Below are positions 34,369 to 45,689 of a stretch of 64,000 nt of DNA, in pieces (the first letter of the stretch is position 1; each line of letters opens with the position of its first letter). Origin of the DNA: Ryuthela nishihirai. Taxonomy: Eukaryota > Arthropoda > Arachnida > Araneae > Heptathelidae. The notes under the pieces are model-generated. The model worked only from the letters and a program-made list of their open reading frames with translations, was not told where the DNA came from and ran no database searches. The DNA lies in assembly GCA_038380435.1 (NCBI GenBank), contig JAWZYU010000019.1:32265801-32329800 (forward strand). Reading direction: 5' to 3'. The translations under genes were made by a program, and so were the position numbers.

Positions 34369-34559
34369 TGATATCGTAGGGAAAGGAGGAAGCATCGCTG
34401 CAAGGCTTTGCTACTCGTCCCTTGTTAGGGAAAGGGCGAAAATTTTCCTCAAGACCCTTCAGTGTTCTTTAGAGTTTTATTTTCTCTTTTCCTAACAAAA
34501 TCAAATTCAAAAATTGGAATATCTAATTTTGTGTCACTCGTTACAGCTTAAGCAAATGG

Positions 34560-34995
34560 ATAGAAAATTCTCTTCTTGTGCAACAATTTTAAGAACTGAT
34601 TTATTTTTTGAATCTCGTGAGAAATAATATACTCCATATACCATTTTTCCACAAAGATTTATCACGTATACGGGTACTACTTTCAGGAAACTACGTATTT
34701 TTTAAGCACTATCGGTATTGTCGAATTGAGCTATCACAATCCAGCAATTGATTTATTTCGTGTGGTCATTTCCGGATACAATTCATTTATTGCGTGTGGC
34801 CATTTCCGAATACAATTTATTTCGAATACCAACTTCTAGAATTAATTTATTACTACTCATTTCTTTTCATATCGTTATGCCATTTTCAAGCGTCTATCTA
34901 TTTCATGTAACATTTCGAAAAACTGATTAATTTCAAATATCAGTTTGAAGAAATAATTTATTTGATGTACCACTTACCACGAATTGATCGACTTT
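34560..34995. repeat. Degenerate repeat, about 40-bp unit, left block
   Basis: Units such as 'aatttatttcgtgtaccatttccaga' recur about ten times with low identity. The same unit resumes at 35935 beyond the SINE. Confidence 0.6.
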
Positions 34996-35001
34996 TTGTA
35001 G

Positions 35002-35118
35002 TGAGCTGGGTTATTTTTAACTCTGAGCGGCACTTTTCTTTGCACACAATAGGCTGAATGGTCAGGTCACAAGGACCTCAACAGCTCAGAGAAATTTGGG
35101 GGAATGGGATCCACTGTC
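35002..35118 (-). mobile_element. Met-SINE, 3' part (split by GC-rich insert)
   Basis: The segment runs from 'gagctgggttatttttaactctgagcgg' to 'gggatccactg'. It resumes at about 35680 with 'taggagaagatggaagcttcc'. Confidence 0.85.
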
Positions 35119-35678
35119 CCCCCGCCCAATAGGGGATCACCTTGTCGTGGTGGGGGGGCCTAGGGCCCAGCAACCCGGTCGAAGGCTGTGCTGACCGGAC
35201 TGGTGCCCGGTTGGACATAGCCATGGCCAACCGAGGCCGACGATGCCGCTGACCGGTTTGAAGGCCGGTTGGATGGTGACGGTGTCCGAGGCCTCAACCT
35301 CAGGTGCTCTGGGTGAGCAGTTCGAGGGCTCTGCCGAACCGTTTGAGCCCGCCTAGTAGGCACGAGCCCTCAAAATAGTCTGGGTCTTACTAAGAGTCTC
35401 CACCCCGGGTGCCGATCGAACTTGGATCTATATATCCTTGTTCATGGCTAACCGGGGAACCTATTAAAGTTAGGTTTCTTCCGGTGATCAGCTTTCCTTC
35501 TATAGGACTGCTGCCATGTGAGGCTGGGGTTGAGGTGCGCCTATAGGGCGTATTCCTTGCCCCCGGCTCTACTAGATAGTACGGCTTTTCATAACTGGTA
35601 GTGTCGTATAGGCGGAATCGGGAATTGCCGTGGTTGCTTAAGATCGCAAAGCAAGAGAGGTGTCCCCTTCCCCCAAGT
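35119..35678. mobile_element. GC-rich 560-bp insert, possible LINE 5' end or SIDE
   Basis: It interrupts a Met-SINE and is sharply richer in G+C than its surroundings. Its first 60 bp contain CACCTTGTCGTGGTG, a stem with the loop TTGTCGT. C6 at 35119-35125 and G7 after the stem could pair. This layout (outer C/G stem, inner CACC/GGTG stem with a 7-nt loop, then a GGGCCC hairpin and GCAA) resembles HDV-like self-cleaving ribozymes, which sit at the exact 5' ends of some non-LTR elements. No protein was recognised downstream. The ribozyme call is a hypothesis. Confidence 0.45.
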
Positions 35679-35679
35679 A

Positions 35680-35932
35680 GGAGAAGATGGAAGCTTCCAG
35701 TCAGGATTACCAGAGTGTTTTTCAAAGTGCACAGGGTATGGCTCTCCTATACACGGAGCCAGTGCTTAATGTCCCATTCGACGGGCGGCGGCTTTTCCAA
35801 ACCCATCGGTGTCTCTTTTTTGACCTAGGGCAAGGTGGGGGTTTAGCGGGGATAAATCTCGACGCTGGCACTGGTGGGACTCGAACCTGGGAACTACATA
35901 TTGTGAGCCTGACGCACTACCGACTGAGTTAA
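35680..35932 (-). mobile_element. Met-SINE, 5' part (split by GC-rich insert)
   Basis: The body and the head, with B box (ccaggttcgagtccc) and A-box remnant, are present on the minus strand. It is the continuation of 35002-35118. Confidence 0.85.
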
Positions 35933-35934
35933 TC

Positions 35935-36245
35935 ATTTCCTTTGCTTTGTGTACTGGGTTTCAGAACTTAGTTATATCGCTTCCTTTATTTAGTTTACTT
36001 CAAGGAATGATTTATTACGCTTCTTTTCTTTAGCTTAAAGAAGTTATTTGTCTCATGTACCAGATCCTATAGATAATTTATGTCTTCTACCATTTAGCGG
36101 AAAGTGACTTATAACACGTACTACTCTCCAGAAAGTAATCTGTTCCACACACCATTTTCCAAAAACTACTTTGTTAACTAGGTTAGTGTTATTGCGTACC
36201 TCTTGGAAAATGGCAACTATTATTCTAAGTACCATTACTTTAATC
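35935..36245. repeat. Degenerate repeat, about 40-bp unit, right block
   Basis: Units like 'aagttatttgtctcatgtaccagatcc' and 'aagtaatctgttccacacaccattttcc' continue the array seen at 34560-34995. The SINE therefore landed inside it. Confidence 0.6.
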
Positions 36246-36249
36246 CTTA

Positions 36250-36925
36250 TTCTGCACGCTTTTATTTTTGCTATGTGTAGTATGTATTAGCTAGTTATGA
36301 ATCTAACGTCCTTATTTTGCTACTTAAAGGCAAACGTACTGGATCAAGATTTCAGTTAGACTTAAGTCTGTTGTAATATTTAAAGGTAAGTCCAGCTATC
36401 ACAGTATCAATTGCACCGACTAGTGGGATCTGTAATCATATCTTACACGCACTGAAGTGGTTTCAAAAACTTTTTTCACCATTTTGAAGCGAAATTATAA
36501 TCTTCAATTTTTAATTGGACCCATTTCATTTTGAATCCCCCTTCGACCCATTACTTTTCAATAAACACCACCTACGTTTTACAACTTTCTTTGCATTTAA
36601 AAAAAAATTATTTTTAGTTTACTTATACTTAAAAAAATTAGGAATCACAAGATTTAAAAAAATATTTTCATGATATAAGAGACTATAATTCAATGACTGC
36701 AACGCAAATGATACGCAAATTCATAGAAACACACCACAATGCGCAATTTTAAGGTTAATAACCATGTTCTAACAGAAATTATTTCATATTGATCATTAAT
36801 TATTTTCTCTTTATTAATGCAAGTTTGAGTTGCATGAACTATAAATGTTTTTAAAATCGTTTTTATTGAAAAATAATATATTGTAAAACATGTTTTAAAT
36901 TTCAGTCATTAAGTGAAAACACGTA
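36250..36925. other. Stretch without recognised features
   Basis: AT-rich sequence. Nothing could be assigned. Confidence 0.4.
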
Positions 36926-36929
36926 TTTA

Positions 36930-37133
36930 CCACGTAATAATATTATTATTTATATTTATTATTATTTAACATTATTTATTTATTATTACTTACCACTATT
37001 TATTTAAATTTATTATTATTTAATATATTATTATTATTATTTAATATATTATTATTATTTAATATATTATTATTATTATTTAATATATTATTATTATTAT
37101 TTAATATATTATTATTATTATTTAACACGTAAT
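36930..37133. repeat. ATT-rich microsatellite with higher period
   Basis: Runs of 'attattattatttaatat' repeat with a period of about 19-22 bp between 37010 and 37130. Less regular 'atttattattatt' sequence precedes them. Confidence 0.9.
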
Positions 37134-37139
37134 AATTTT

Positions 37140-38030
37140 ACGTATTTACCTGTTTTTTAAATTCTCATTCCATTGGTTGAAAGTACACAATTTTCCATTA
37201 AATTCAAAGCTTTATTTTCCGTGATCATTCAGTATATTTTGCTCAATTTATAGAAGAAGGGATTAAATTCATCTCAACGTATTTCAATATCTTGTGAACA
37301 AGGAAAGAGTACAATTTTTTTAGAATACCACAGAAATATTTCGCGAATTCCAAAGAATTCATGTCCAAATAACGTTTTGTCACTTAAATTTATAAACACT
37401 ATATGATTTCAATTTACCGCTTTTGAAATGTGAGAAATTGATATTTGTGTTCTGTTTTTCTAATTACCTTTGGGCAAGTGTTTAATAGCTTCGAAAATTT
37501 TCATTAGCATTTCATTCTACTTTGCACACTCATTAATACGCCTTATTGAAGAACTGGGATATTCCACCTACCAAAATTAATGACATGCCAATTTGCATAC
37601 ATTTCAGCGTGATCTAAACCACGAAATCAAATTCCAAGATCCATATATCAGAGCTCAAGAACTTGTTCTTTTCTCTTAACATTTTGTTTCTTTGTAATTA
37701 ATACACTAGCAGAAGGCGGTTGACAGACACCGAAAAATTAATGACATAAAAACACCGAATGTTTCTAAGTCTCATCTGTTTTCGTTAGTTAATGGGATAT
37801 TTTTCGGCTACTGTAATACATTTTATTCATCCTAAACTATTTAAAATATCCCAACGTCATTTACCGTCATTTATCAGAATACTCAGACACCGAAAGAGAA
37901 ATAAAATGCGATAAATGTGAAGGCGAAGCTCCAAAAATAAAATGATAACATGCGAATAAGTTTGCTGAGCATTGTATATGTTATCTGATATGAATATTAG
38001 ATGGTTTAAGGTGGAGAAGTTACAGATAAA
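37140..38030. other. Stretch without recognised features
   Basis: Nothing could be assigned before the foldback. Confidence 0.4.
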
Positions 38031-38031
38031 G

Positions 38032-38551
38032 TTTTAATAAAAATATTTATAAGTTTGCAATGAAGTTTTAAAATTTCTATTAAAAATTCAATTTAGTGTT
38101 TAATATTCTGCCTATATTAACAATTTTCTTTTAAAAACAGTAATTTTTTAAATTATTCTTTACTATATTAATACAATTATAATAAATAAACAAATTTATG
38201 TTTTAAGCTTTTAAATTATAAACTTATAATTAAATTTAAAAAGAATAAAATTTTCCTACTATTAAATACCCTTCCTTTCATTGGTGATCTGTCCAGATAC
38301 AGTCCTATTAGGTGGCCCAGACGTGTGCCCTAGCTGCTGAAGCGTCCCATTTAATTATAAGTTTAATATTTAAAAGCTTAAAATATAAATTTGTTTATTT
38401 ACTATAATTGTATTAATATAGTATAGAATAATTTAAAAATTACTGTTTTTAAAAGAAAATTATTAATAGAGGCAGAATTTTAAGCACTAAATTAAATATT
38501 TAATTGAAATTTTAAACCTTCATTGCAAACTTATAAATATTTTTATTAAAA
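38032..38551. repeat. Long inverted repeat (foldback), 204-bp arms
   Basis: The left arm 38032-38235 is complementary to the right arm 38349-38551 along its whole length, with roughly a dozen differences and few indels. The 113-bp centre is more GC-rich (cctattaggtggcccagacgtg). The arms are about 85% A+T. No protein is encoded. It is probably a foldback-type non-autonomous element. Clear target duplications were not found. Confidence 0.92.
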
Positions 38552-38949
38552 TTCAATCAGTAGCTGTGTATTTCCATAATTTTTAATTGATTTTAAAATA
38601 TTCACTAACATATTTATATAATTGTGATAAATAAATTATTTCGTTTGGTACATTTTAATAAAAATATAAGTAATATTGAAAATTAAATCATTCAAATTTA
38701 AACATATTGCTAAATTTCCTTCCATTTTTTGGAAGTTCTAGACGGCTCTGACTAGGCTTTTAATCAGTAGTTGGAAGTTTCGCATCCGAACTGAAAAAAA
38801 AATTCCAGAAACAGATTAGCCATAAAAATTATTATAAAGTTTTCAGTTTTTCTTTATAATTTCGCAATTTTTTTTTTGGTTAATGTCTATGATTTTATAT
38901 ATTTTTATAACTTTTTGCTTTCATTACTCTTACCAGCATTCTTAAGGAG

Positions 38950-39139
38950 GATGGTTGGTTGATTGTTTTACCACTGAGTGGTACTTAACGTCCCATCCGA
39001 CGGATGGCAGTCTTTCCAAGCCCATCGGTGTCCCCTACTGACCGTGGACATGGTGGGAGTTTTGCAGAGATAAATCTCAAAGTTGGCACAGGTAGGACTC
39101 GAACCTGGGAACTGCAGATTACGAGCCTGGCCCCACCCC
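38950..39139 (-). mobile_element. Met-SINE with large internal deletion
   Basis: The 3' end (ggttggttgattgttttaccactgag) is joined directly to 'acttaacgtcccatccgacgg', losing about 160 bp. The B box is present and the head ends at 'ccaggctcgtaatct' (minus strand). Confidence 0.85.
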
Positions 39140-39828
39140 TTCTTATAGAGGGGAGGGGGTAATGTGCCCTTTACCTTCACTCTTCCTTCACTTTACCTTC
39201 ACTCTTTTCTTTCACTTTACCTTCACTCTTCCTCTTGATCCGACCCTGCTCCTAGGCTGCAAAGGTGTTCAATAGCCTACAGGGTTCTACTGAAATTCTC
39301 AAGCTGTTATACTAGACTTGCTGTCCGCTACTTACTATTAGCGACACTATAATTGCGCATTGCCAGTGTTTGTGTAACATTGACAGAGAGAAATTCTGAA
39401 GATAAAGAGTAAAGATGATTTCTGTTCTTTCACAAATTTCTGTAGCAGCCTTAATATGCTACAATGCCCCAATTTCATCACGATTTTAACGCAATTTACT
39501 ATTATCATCATTTAGATTTCTACAAAGTATTAATCTTAATGTTATAAGAAAAACAGCTTGTTCATTCATTCTAACATCCTGAAGAAGCATTAAAACAGAA
39601 GATCAGTTTTATCAATCTTTCCTCCTTCCCTCCCCAAAAGATGATCTATTCAAATGTGATAAGAATAGAAATTTTTGAAGTTGAAGAGTTGCTAAAAAAT
39701 TAAAGTAGCTGTTATGTTTAAGCAACTAGGATTACGAAAACGATGAGGACTAACACTGACTTCATACCTTCGTTAGTTTCGAAACATTTTCTTTACCAGC
39801 ATTGCTTTCCCTCAAAACAATATCCTTG
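39140..39828. other. Stretch without recognised features
   Basis: A short 'tcactttaccttcactctt' repeat lies at 39170-39235. Nothing else could be assigned. Confidence 0.45.
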
Positions 39829-39832
39829 TCGC

Positions 39833-40425
39833 CCACTGCTGTCCGTTACCACTACTGGTACTAGATCGCTCTCGGTTACCATTAATAATGCAAATTTTGC
39901 TCTTTGCTACCACTAGTTGTGATAGAATTGCTCTCAGCTAACACTAGTAATTCAAGACTTTCTCTTCGCTACCACCACTGGTACTAGAATTGCTCTCATA
40001 CAACTAGTAATTGAAGACTTGCTCTCAGCTACAATTAGTGATTGTAAAATTGCCCTCGGCTACCACTAATGGTAGTAGAATTGTTCTCAGCTGCAACTAG
40101 TGCTGGTAAAATTGCTCTCATCTACCTCTAGAATTGCAAGAAGTGCTGTCCACTCCTCGAGATGGAATTGTTCTCAGCTAACACTAGTAATGCAAGACTT
40201 GTTCTTCTCTACCACCACTGGTATTATAATTGCTTTCGACTACCACTAGTAATTGAATAAGCGCCCTCTGCTACCACTAATGATGGTTGAAGTGCTTCCG
40301 TTATTACTGGTGGTGGTAAAATTACTCTCACCTACCACTAGTGATGCAACAAGTGCTCTCCACTCCCACTAGTGCTATTAGAATCATTCTCTACCACCAC
40401 TAGCCCTCGTATCACTTGCCCGGTC
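39833..40425. repeat. Degenerate minisatellite, about 30-bp unit, roughly 19 units
   Basis: The consensus resembles 'gctctcagctaccactagtgatggtagaatt'. The subunits 'taccactagt' and 'attgctctcag' recur across the block with 15-30% divergence. It is an old array that has lost its regularity. Confidence 0.85.
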
Positions 40426-40529
40426 ATACGATCCCAAAATACAGTTCGGATTAAAAAAAATAAACTGGATTTTTTAAAATATTTTTTTATCTGAATATAC
40501 ATCGAATATAGGTATCTTTATCATTGGAT

Positions 40530-40580
40530 ACGTTACGGAGCATATTGGATGTCAATACCATCCAACATGCTCCGTAACGT
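40530..40580. repeat. Short near-perfect hairpin
   Basis: The arms 40530-40551 and 40559-40580 (22 nt, one mismatch, core CGTTACGGAGCAT) enclose a 7-nt loop. It stands alone between the minisatellite and SINE remnants. Confidence 0.85.
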
Positions 40581-40754
40581 TTGTGTTTGAAAGAAGTTTC
40601 ATCTCATGAGATCAGATGCCAGCCATTATTGGCAACATCGAGACCTGCAAGTATTTGCATATAAGTAATCATTAATAGACTAGTGTTACACTGCATATTT
40701 AAGTAGTTATTCAAGTCAGGGAAGCAATGGTCAAGGTGAATTGCTTGTTGCTCA

Positions 40755-40832
40755 CCATTACCAGGATTTGGACATGACGTTTCATCCGAAAAACGGTAGC
40801 CTTTTTCAAGCTAATGATTGTCCCCTGTCCAG
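40755..40832 (-). mobile_element. Met-SINE remnant
   Basis: The stretch 'gacgtttcatccgaaaaacggtagcctttttcaagctaatgattgtcccctg' matches the middle of the family on the minus strand. Confidence 0.5.
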
Positions 40833-40847
40833 TGACGATAAGGTTCG

Positions 40848-41218
40848 GTTGTTTTACCTCTGAACAACACTTTTTTTTACACAATGGGCTAATTTTGAGA
40901 TAAAATTTAATAGAGATCTCTGAGCCCTTTGGGTCACAAGGACCAAAGAGCTCAGAGAAGGTTGAGATAATGGTACCCACTGGAAAACTGTTAGAAGACA
41001 AATGATGGTCTCTAGTCAAAGACATCTAGAGTGTTCAACGTTTCCAGGGTATGGGCCTCCTACACATGAAGACGTGGCTTAACTTCACATCCGATGGATG
41101 ATCGGTATCCCCTTTCAGACCGAGGGCAGGGTGCAGGTAGACGAGATGAATCTTGAACCTGAGAACGGTAAATTTCAATTTGTGGTGTGCTACCACTGAA
41201 ATAAACCCTGCTCCCAAA
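40848..41218 (-). mobile_element. Met-SINE, decayed
   Basis: It runs from 'ggttcggttgttttacctctgaac' to a degraded head near 41215. About 40 bp of extra sequence near 40895-40930 partly repeats the 'gagcccttt' area. Confidence 0.75.
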
Positions 41219-41489
41219 TGATAGGATGCTGAATTAAAGGATGCAGGGTAGCAGTTTGTTCCCACTCCACGGATCTCCCTTTGCACAGTGCTTTCCTCCT
41301 ATGACGTCACCGGCCACGCCCCCTATGACGTCACTGACCAGGGGGGGTCTGAAATAAAGAAAAATCGGGACTATTCGAGAAGGAGGGCTTAAAATATAGG
41401 TGGGTCAACCAGGGATTTTTAATGATGGGTTGGCTGAAAAACTGGGAAATTAGAGTTCAAATAGGGGTTTTTTTAGTATTCCCCATAGT

Positions 41490-41508
41490 CACCAGATGGC
41501 GCCAGGGG
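41490..41508 (+). promoter_or_regulatory. CTCF-like motif 1
   Basis: CACCAGATGGCGCCAGGGG contains AGATGGCGC, the core reported for arthropod CTCF sites. It is identical in all three units. Confidence 0.5.
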
Positions 41509-41626
41509 TTAAAAAAGGGGGAAGGGGTTTTTTAATAAGGGGGAGAAATTTTTAATAAGGGAGGAGTCAAAAATCGGGAAATTAGAGCTAAAATAGAGTT
41601 TTTCCGAAAATAGTACTCCTCATAGT

Positions 41627-41645
41627 CACCAGATGGCGCCAGGGG
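41627..41645 (+). promoter_or_regulatory. CTCF-like motif 2
   Basis: Same 19-bp sequence in the same orientation, 137 bp after the first. Confidence 0.5.
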
Positions 41646-41751
41646 TTAAAGGGGGGTTAATAAGGAGGGAGAAATTTTTAATAAGGGGGAGTCAAAAATC
41701 GGGAAATTAGAGCTAAATAGGGGTTTGTCCGAAAATAGTACTCCTCATAGT

Positions 41752-41770
41752 CACCAGATGGCGCCAGGGG
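41752..41770 (+). promoter_or_regulatory. CTCF-like motif 3
   Basis: Same 19-bp sequence in the same orientation, 125 bp after the second. Confidence 0.5.
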
Positions 41771-42157
41771 TTAAAAAGGGGAATAAAGGGGGTTTAATAA
41801 GGGGGAGGAATTTTTAATTAATTATTAATTATGAATTATCAATTATTAATATTAGTAAGAGACGTGGTCAGTGCTGTCGTAGGGGGCGTGGCCTGTGACG
41901 TCATAGAGGGAAAGCAGTGTGCAAGGGGTTCCCGTAGAGTGGGAACAAACTACTCAGGGTAATGACAGAGTTTCGACTGAAATCTCCGAATCTCGGTTTA
42001 TGAGTATAATTCACTACTGACAACAACCTACACTTTGTATTGCTAGAGTGAAATTTAATCCTTAGAAGAAAGCGGATAAAAATACGTTCTGACTCCTTTA
42101 GATACCATTGACTGAAGAATCTACATTTGGTGGATAGATCTAAATTGCAAAGTAAAT

Positions 42158-42163
42158 TTTATT
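42158..42163 (-). terminator. Candidate poly(A) signal of the KLF gene
   Basis: TTTATT on the plus strand reads AATAAA on the minus strand, about 900 bp after the KLF stop codon. It is the best match I saw between the stop and the MITE. Nothing else confirms its use. Confidence 0.25.
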
Positions 42164-42185
42164 TCCCGAAATAAACACACATCTC

Positions 42186-42330
42186 CTTTCATGTAATTTA
42201 ATTCCTTAAGTTGATGTACTTCTCATGTCTTTTCATATAATTTAATTCATTAGCTTGATATACTTCTTACGAATTTTCATGTAATTTAATTCAGTTCATT
42301 AACTTAATATACTTATCATGTTTTATGTCT
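42186..42330. repeat. Tandem repeat, about 55-bp unit, three units
   Basis: The sequence 'tttcatgtaatttaattcattaacttgatatacttctcatg' recurs three times with some changes. It would lie at the end of, or just beyond, the KLF 3' UTR. Confidence 0.75.
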
Positions 42331-42569
42331 TTGGAACAGTGGTAAAATAACCAAATCCTAACTTCGGTGGAAAGGGAATTAAGTAGGCTACTTAAGCCTG
42401 GAAAGCTACTTAAATATGTGTTAAAAAATGGCTGTTTCAATTGTGTTAATATGTAGTTTGCAGAAATCGCATTGGGAAAGTTAATTTAGTTGTAGAAAAG
42501 AAACGGAACAAATGATACTATTTGAATAGTTAAACAATAAACCTACCTTGTTTTTATGAAGAGAATCAC

Positions 42570-42690
42570 TTCTTCATGACGATCATTACGAAGAATAAAA
42601 CTATGAATGATCATTAGAACGTGAAAGAATGATCATTACGAAAGTGAAAGAATGATCGTTACGAAATTATGAATAATCATTACGAAGGAA
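42570..42690. repeat. Short degenerate repeat 'atgatcattacgaa'
   Basis: Five to six variants of the 14-20-bp motif stand in line, probably within the KLF 3' UTR. Confidence 0.65.
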
Positions 42691-43061
42691 GATCAAGCCT
42701 ATCTCCTTGCCTTCAACAAAGACTTCTTTTCTTTGAATTCTCTTCATTGAGATTGAAGTCGTTGTATAGTGTCTTCCTGAGATTTTAAGTAGTGTTTGCG
42801 TCACTAGAGTTTCTCCCTGAATATTTTGGCTAGCCTATCAAAAACAGGCGATGAGAAAGACACACACCTATGTGATGGAGACGGATGAGAAATATTAACG
42901 TCTTGAAACATTTTGACTAGAAGTCTTCGGACAAAAATCAGAATGTTCTGAATGGACGTCTGTGAATAACTGCCAAAAGAGTTCGAAACAATACGAACAA
43001 GGAAAAAAAACATCATCTGATGAATATGATTCCATGGAGGGTGACAAACACACAAGTCTAC

Positions 43062-44375
<1,314 letters not shown>

Positions 44376-44395
44376 TTATATTAGTTGCTTAATAT

Positions 44396-44618
44396 AATTA
44401 AGCCGTCTCGTGGCCGAGTGGTTAGCGCGCTTGGCTGCTGATCTAAGGGACCTGATTTCGAGCCCCGAGTAAGGCATGGATGTATGTGTCGTTTTTCTGC
44501 TGAGGTCCTACCACCCTCACAGACCTTCTACTATGGCATATAAACTGACAGGCTCCTGTCAGACCTCTGTAGCAAGCAGCTGCTTGAGGGGTATTTATTT
44601 TTTATTATTTTAATATAG
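44396..44618 (+). mobile_element. Ser-SINE, full length, in the KLF intron
   Basis: It has the complete head (GTCTCGTGGCCGAGTGGTTAGC) and a slightly mutated B box (gatttcgagcccc). It ends GCAGCTGCTTGAGGGG with a T-rich tail. TTAATATA stands on both sides (about 44389-44396 and 44612-44619) as a possible TSD. It lies antisense to the gene, less than 100 bp from the splice acceptor. Confidence 0.92.
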
Positions 44619-44930
44619 TTACACTCAGTTCCGACTGACATGAATTCTAAACTGCTAACAACGCGATTTTTAAAGATTTATGACTACTACAATTGGCAGT
44701 TCGGTTCCATAGGATTTATCCACCAGTGTTTTACGATCGTTTGTTTATGTTACTGCATTTACCGTAAGAGAAGACACCTTGAATGCTTTCCTTGATCAAA
44801 ATTCAAACACTTTTGGAAAGATTTTTACACATTTGCCTTTATCAATTAGCGTGTTTAAAGAGATGTAACTCATAATATATTTGTAAGAAATAAAGAATAT
44901 GTAAACTTCGCTGACTGATTGATGACAATG

Positions 44931-45319
44931 TTGGATTGGATTGTTTTACCTCTGAGCGGCACTTTTTATTGCACACCATGGTCTAAATGTCCAGACCACA
45001 AAGACCCCTAAGGCTCAGAGAAGGTTGGGAGAGGGGACCCACTGGAACAGCTGTTGGGAGACAGATGGTAACCTCCCGTCAAGGCCATCCAGCGTGTTCT
45101 TTAACGTGCAACAGGGTATGGCTCTCCCGCACATGAAGCCATGACTTAACGTCCCATCCGACGGACGGTGGCCTTTCCAAGCCCATTGGTAGCACTACTG
45201 CCTGTTTGCAGGGCGGGAATTTTGCGGAGATAAATCTCAACGCTGACCCAGCTGGTATTCGAACCTGGGAACTGCAGATGACGAGCCTGGCGCGCTATCG
45301 GCTGAGCAATCCCCGCCCC
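44931..45319 (-). mobile_element. Met-SINE, full length, with TSD
   Basis: The flanks are TGATGACAATG (44920-44930) and TGATGGCAATG (45320-45330), one mismatch. The minus-strand head GGGGCGGGGATTGCTCAG has an intact B-box region (ccaggttcgaatacc). It is probably intronic, in the KLF gene's sense orientation. Confidence 0.93.
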
Positions 45320-45416
45320 TGATGGCAATGCATGCATTTTCAAATTCACTATGAACTTGTCACGTGTAGCATTGAAATGCCTTTAAACACACAGTTAGTC
45401 ATATTCATTACACTAG

Positions 45417-45685
45417 AACGGGGCGTGATCTGGGGGGAAAGTTGAGTCCCCCCTTCTTGAGAATGCTACTAAGGGTAATACAGGCAAAAAACGGTTAAAT
45501 TATATATTTCATGTACTTTTCATATATTTTTCAAGAAAATTTAAAAAAAACTCTAAGACAGATAGGGAAATGTTATACTACAATGGAAATCCAGTGTCTT
45601 GAACCCTCTTTTACTTTTTTCGGCTCGATTGAATTTCTTACCCCTCTCCTACCATACTTTTTTTTTCTTGATCTGGGACTGCCCT
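45417..45685 (+). mobile_element. hAT-like MITE, copy d
   Basis: The interior (agaatgctactaagggtaatacagg to caatggaaatccagtgtc) matches the other copies. The ends are degraded (cggggcgtgatctgg and ttgatctgggactgccc). Confidence 0.7.
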
Positions 45686-45689
45686 ACAA

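Larger units (their letters stand above)
41443..41820 (+). repeat. Three 120-133-bp tandem units in the MITE
   Basis: The units start at 41443, 41576 and 41701, each with GGGAAATTAGAG. They proceed through 'catagtcaccagatggcgccaggggttaaa' to G-rich 'aataagggggag' and 'aatttttaataaggg'. Units 2 and 3 are most alike. Confidence 0.9.
41251..41954. mobile_element. 704-bp MITE with CRE, GC-box and CTCF-like motifs
   Basis: The terminal inverted repeats of about 88 bp (41252-41340 and 41865-41953) share TTTGTTCCCACTC and GGCCACGCCCCCTA. CAGGGTA flanks the element at 41244-41250 and 41955-41961. A 7-8-bp duplication fits a hAT-like family, tentatively. The TIRs contain palindromic TGACGTCA at 41302, 41326 and 41896, with adjacent CCACGCCCCC boxes. 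The interior is three tandem units, each with a CTCF-like core. It encodes no protein. Confidence 0.85.
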
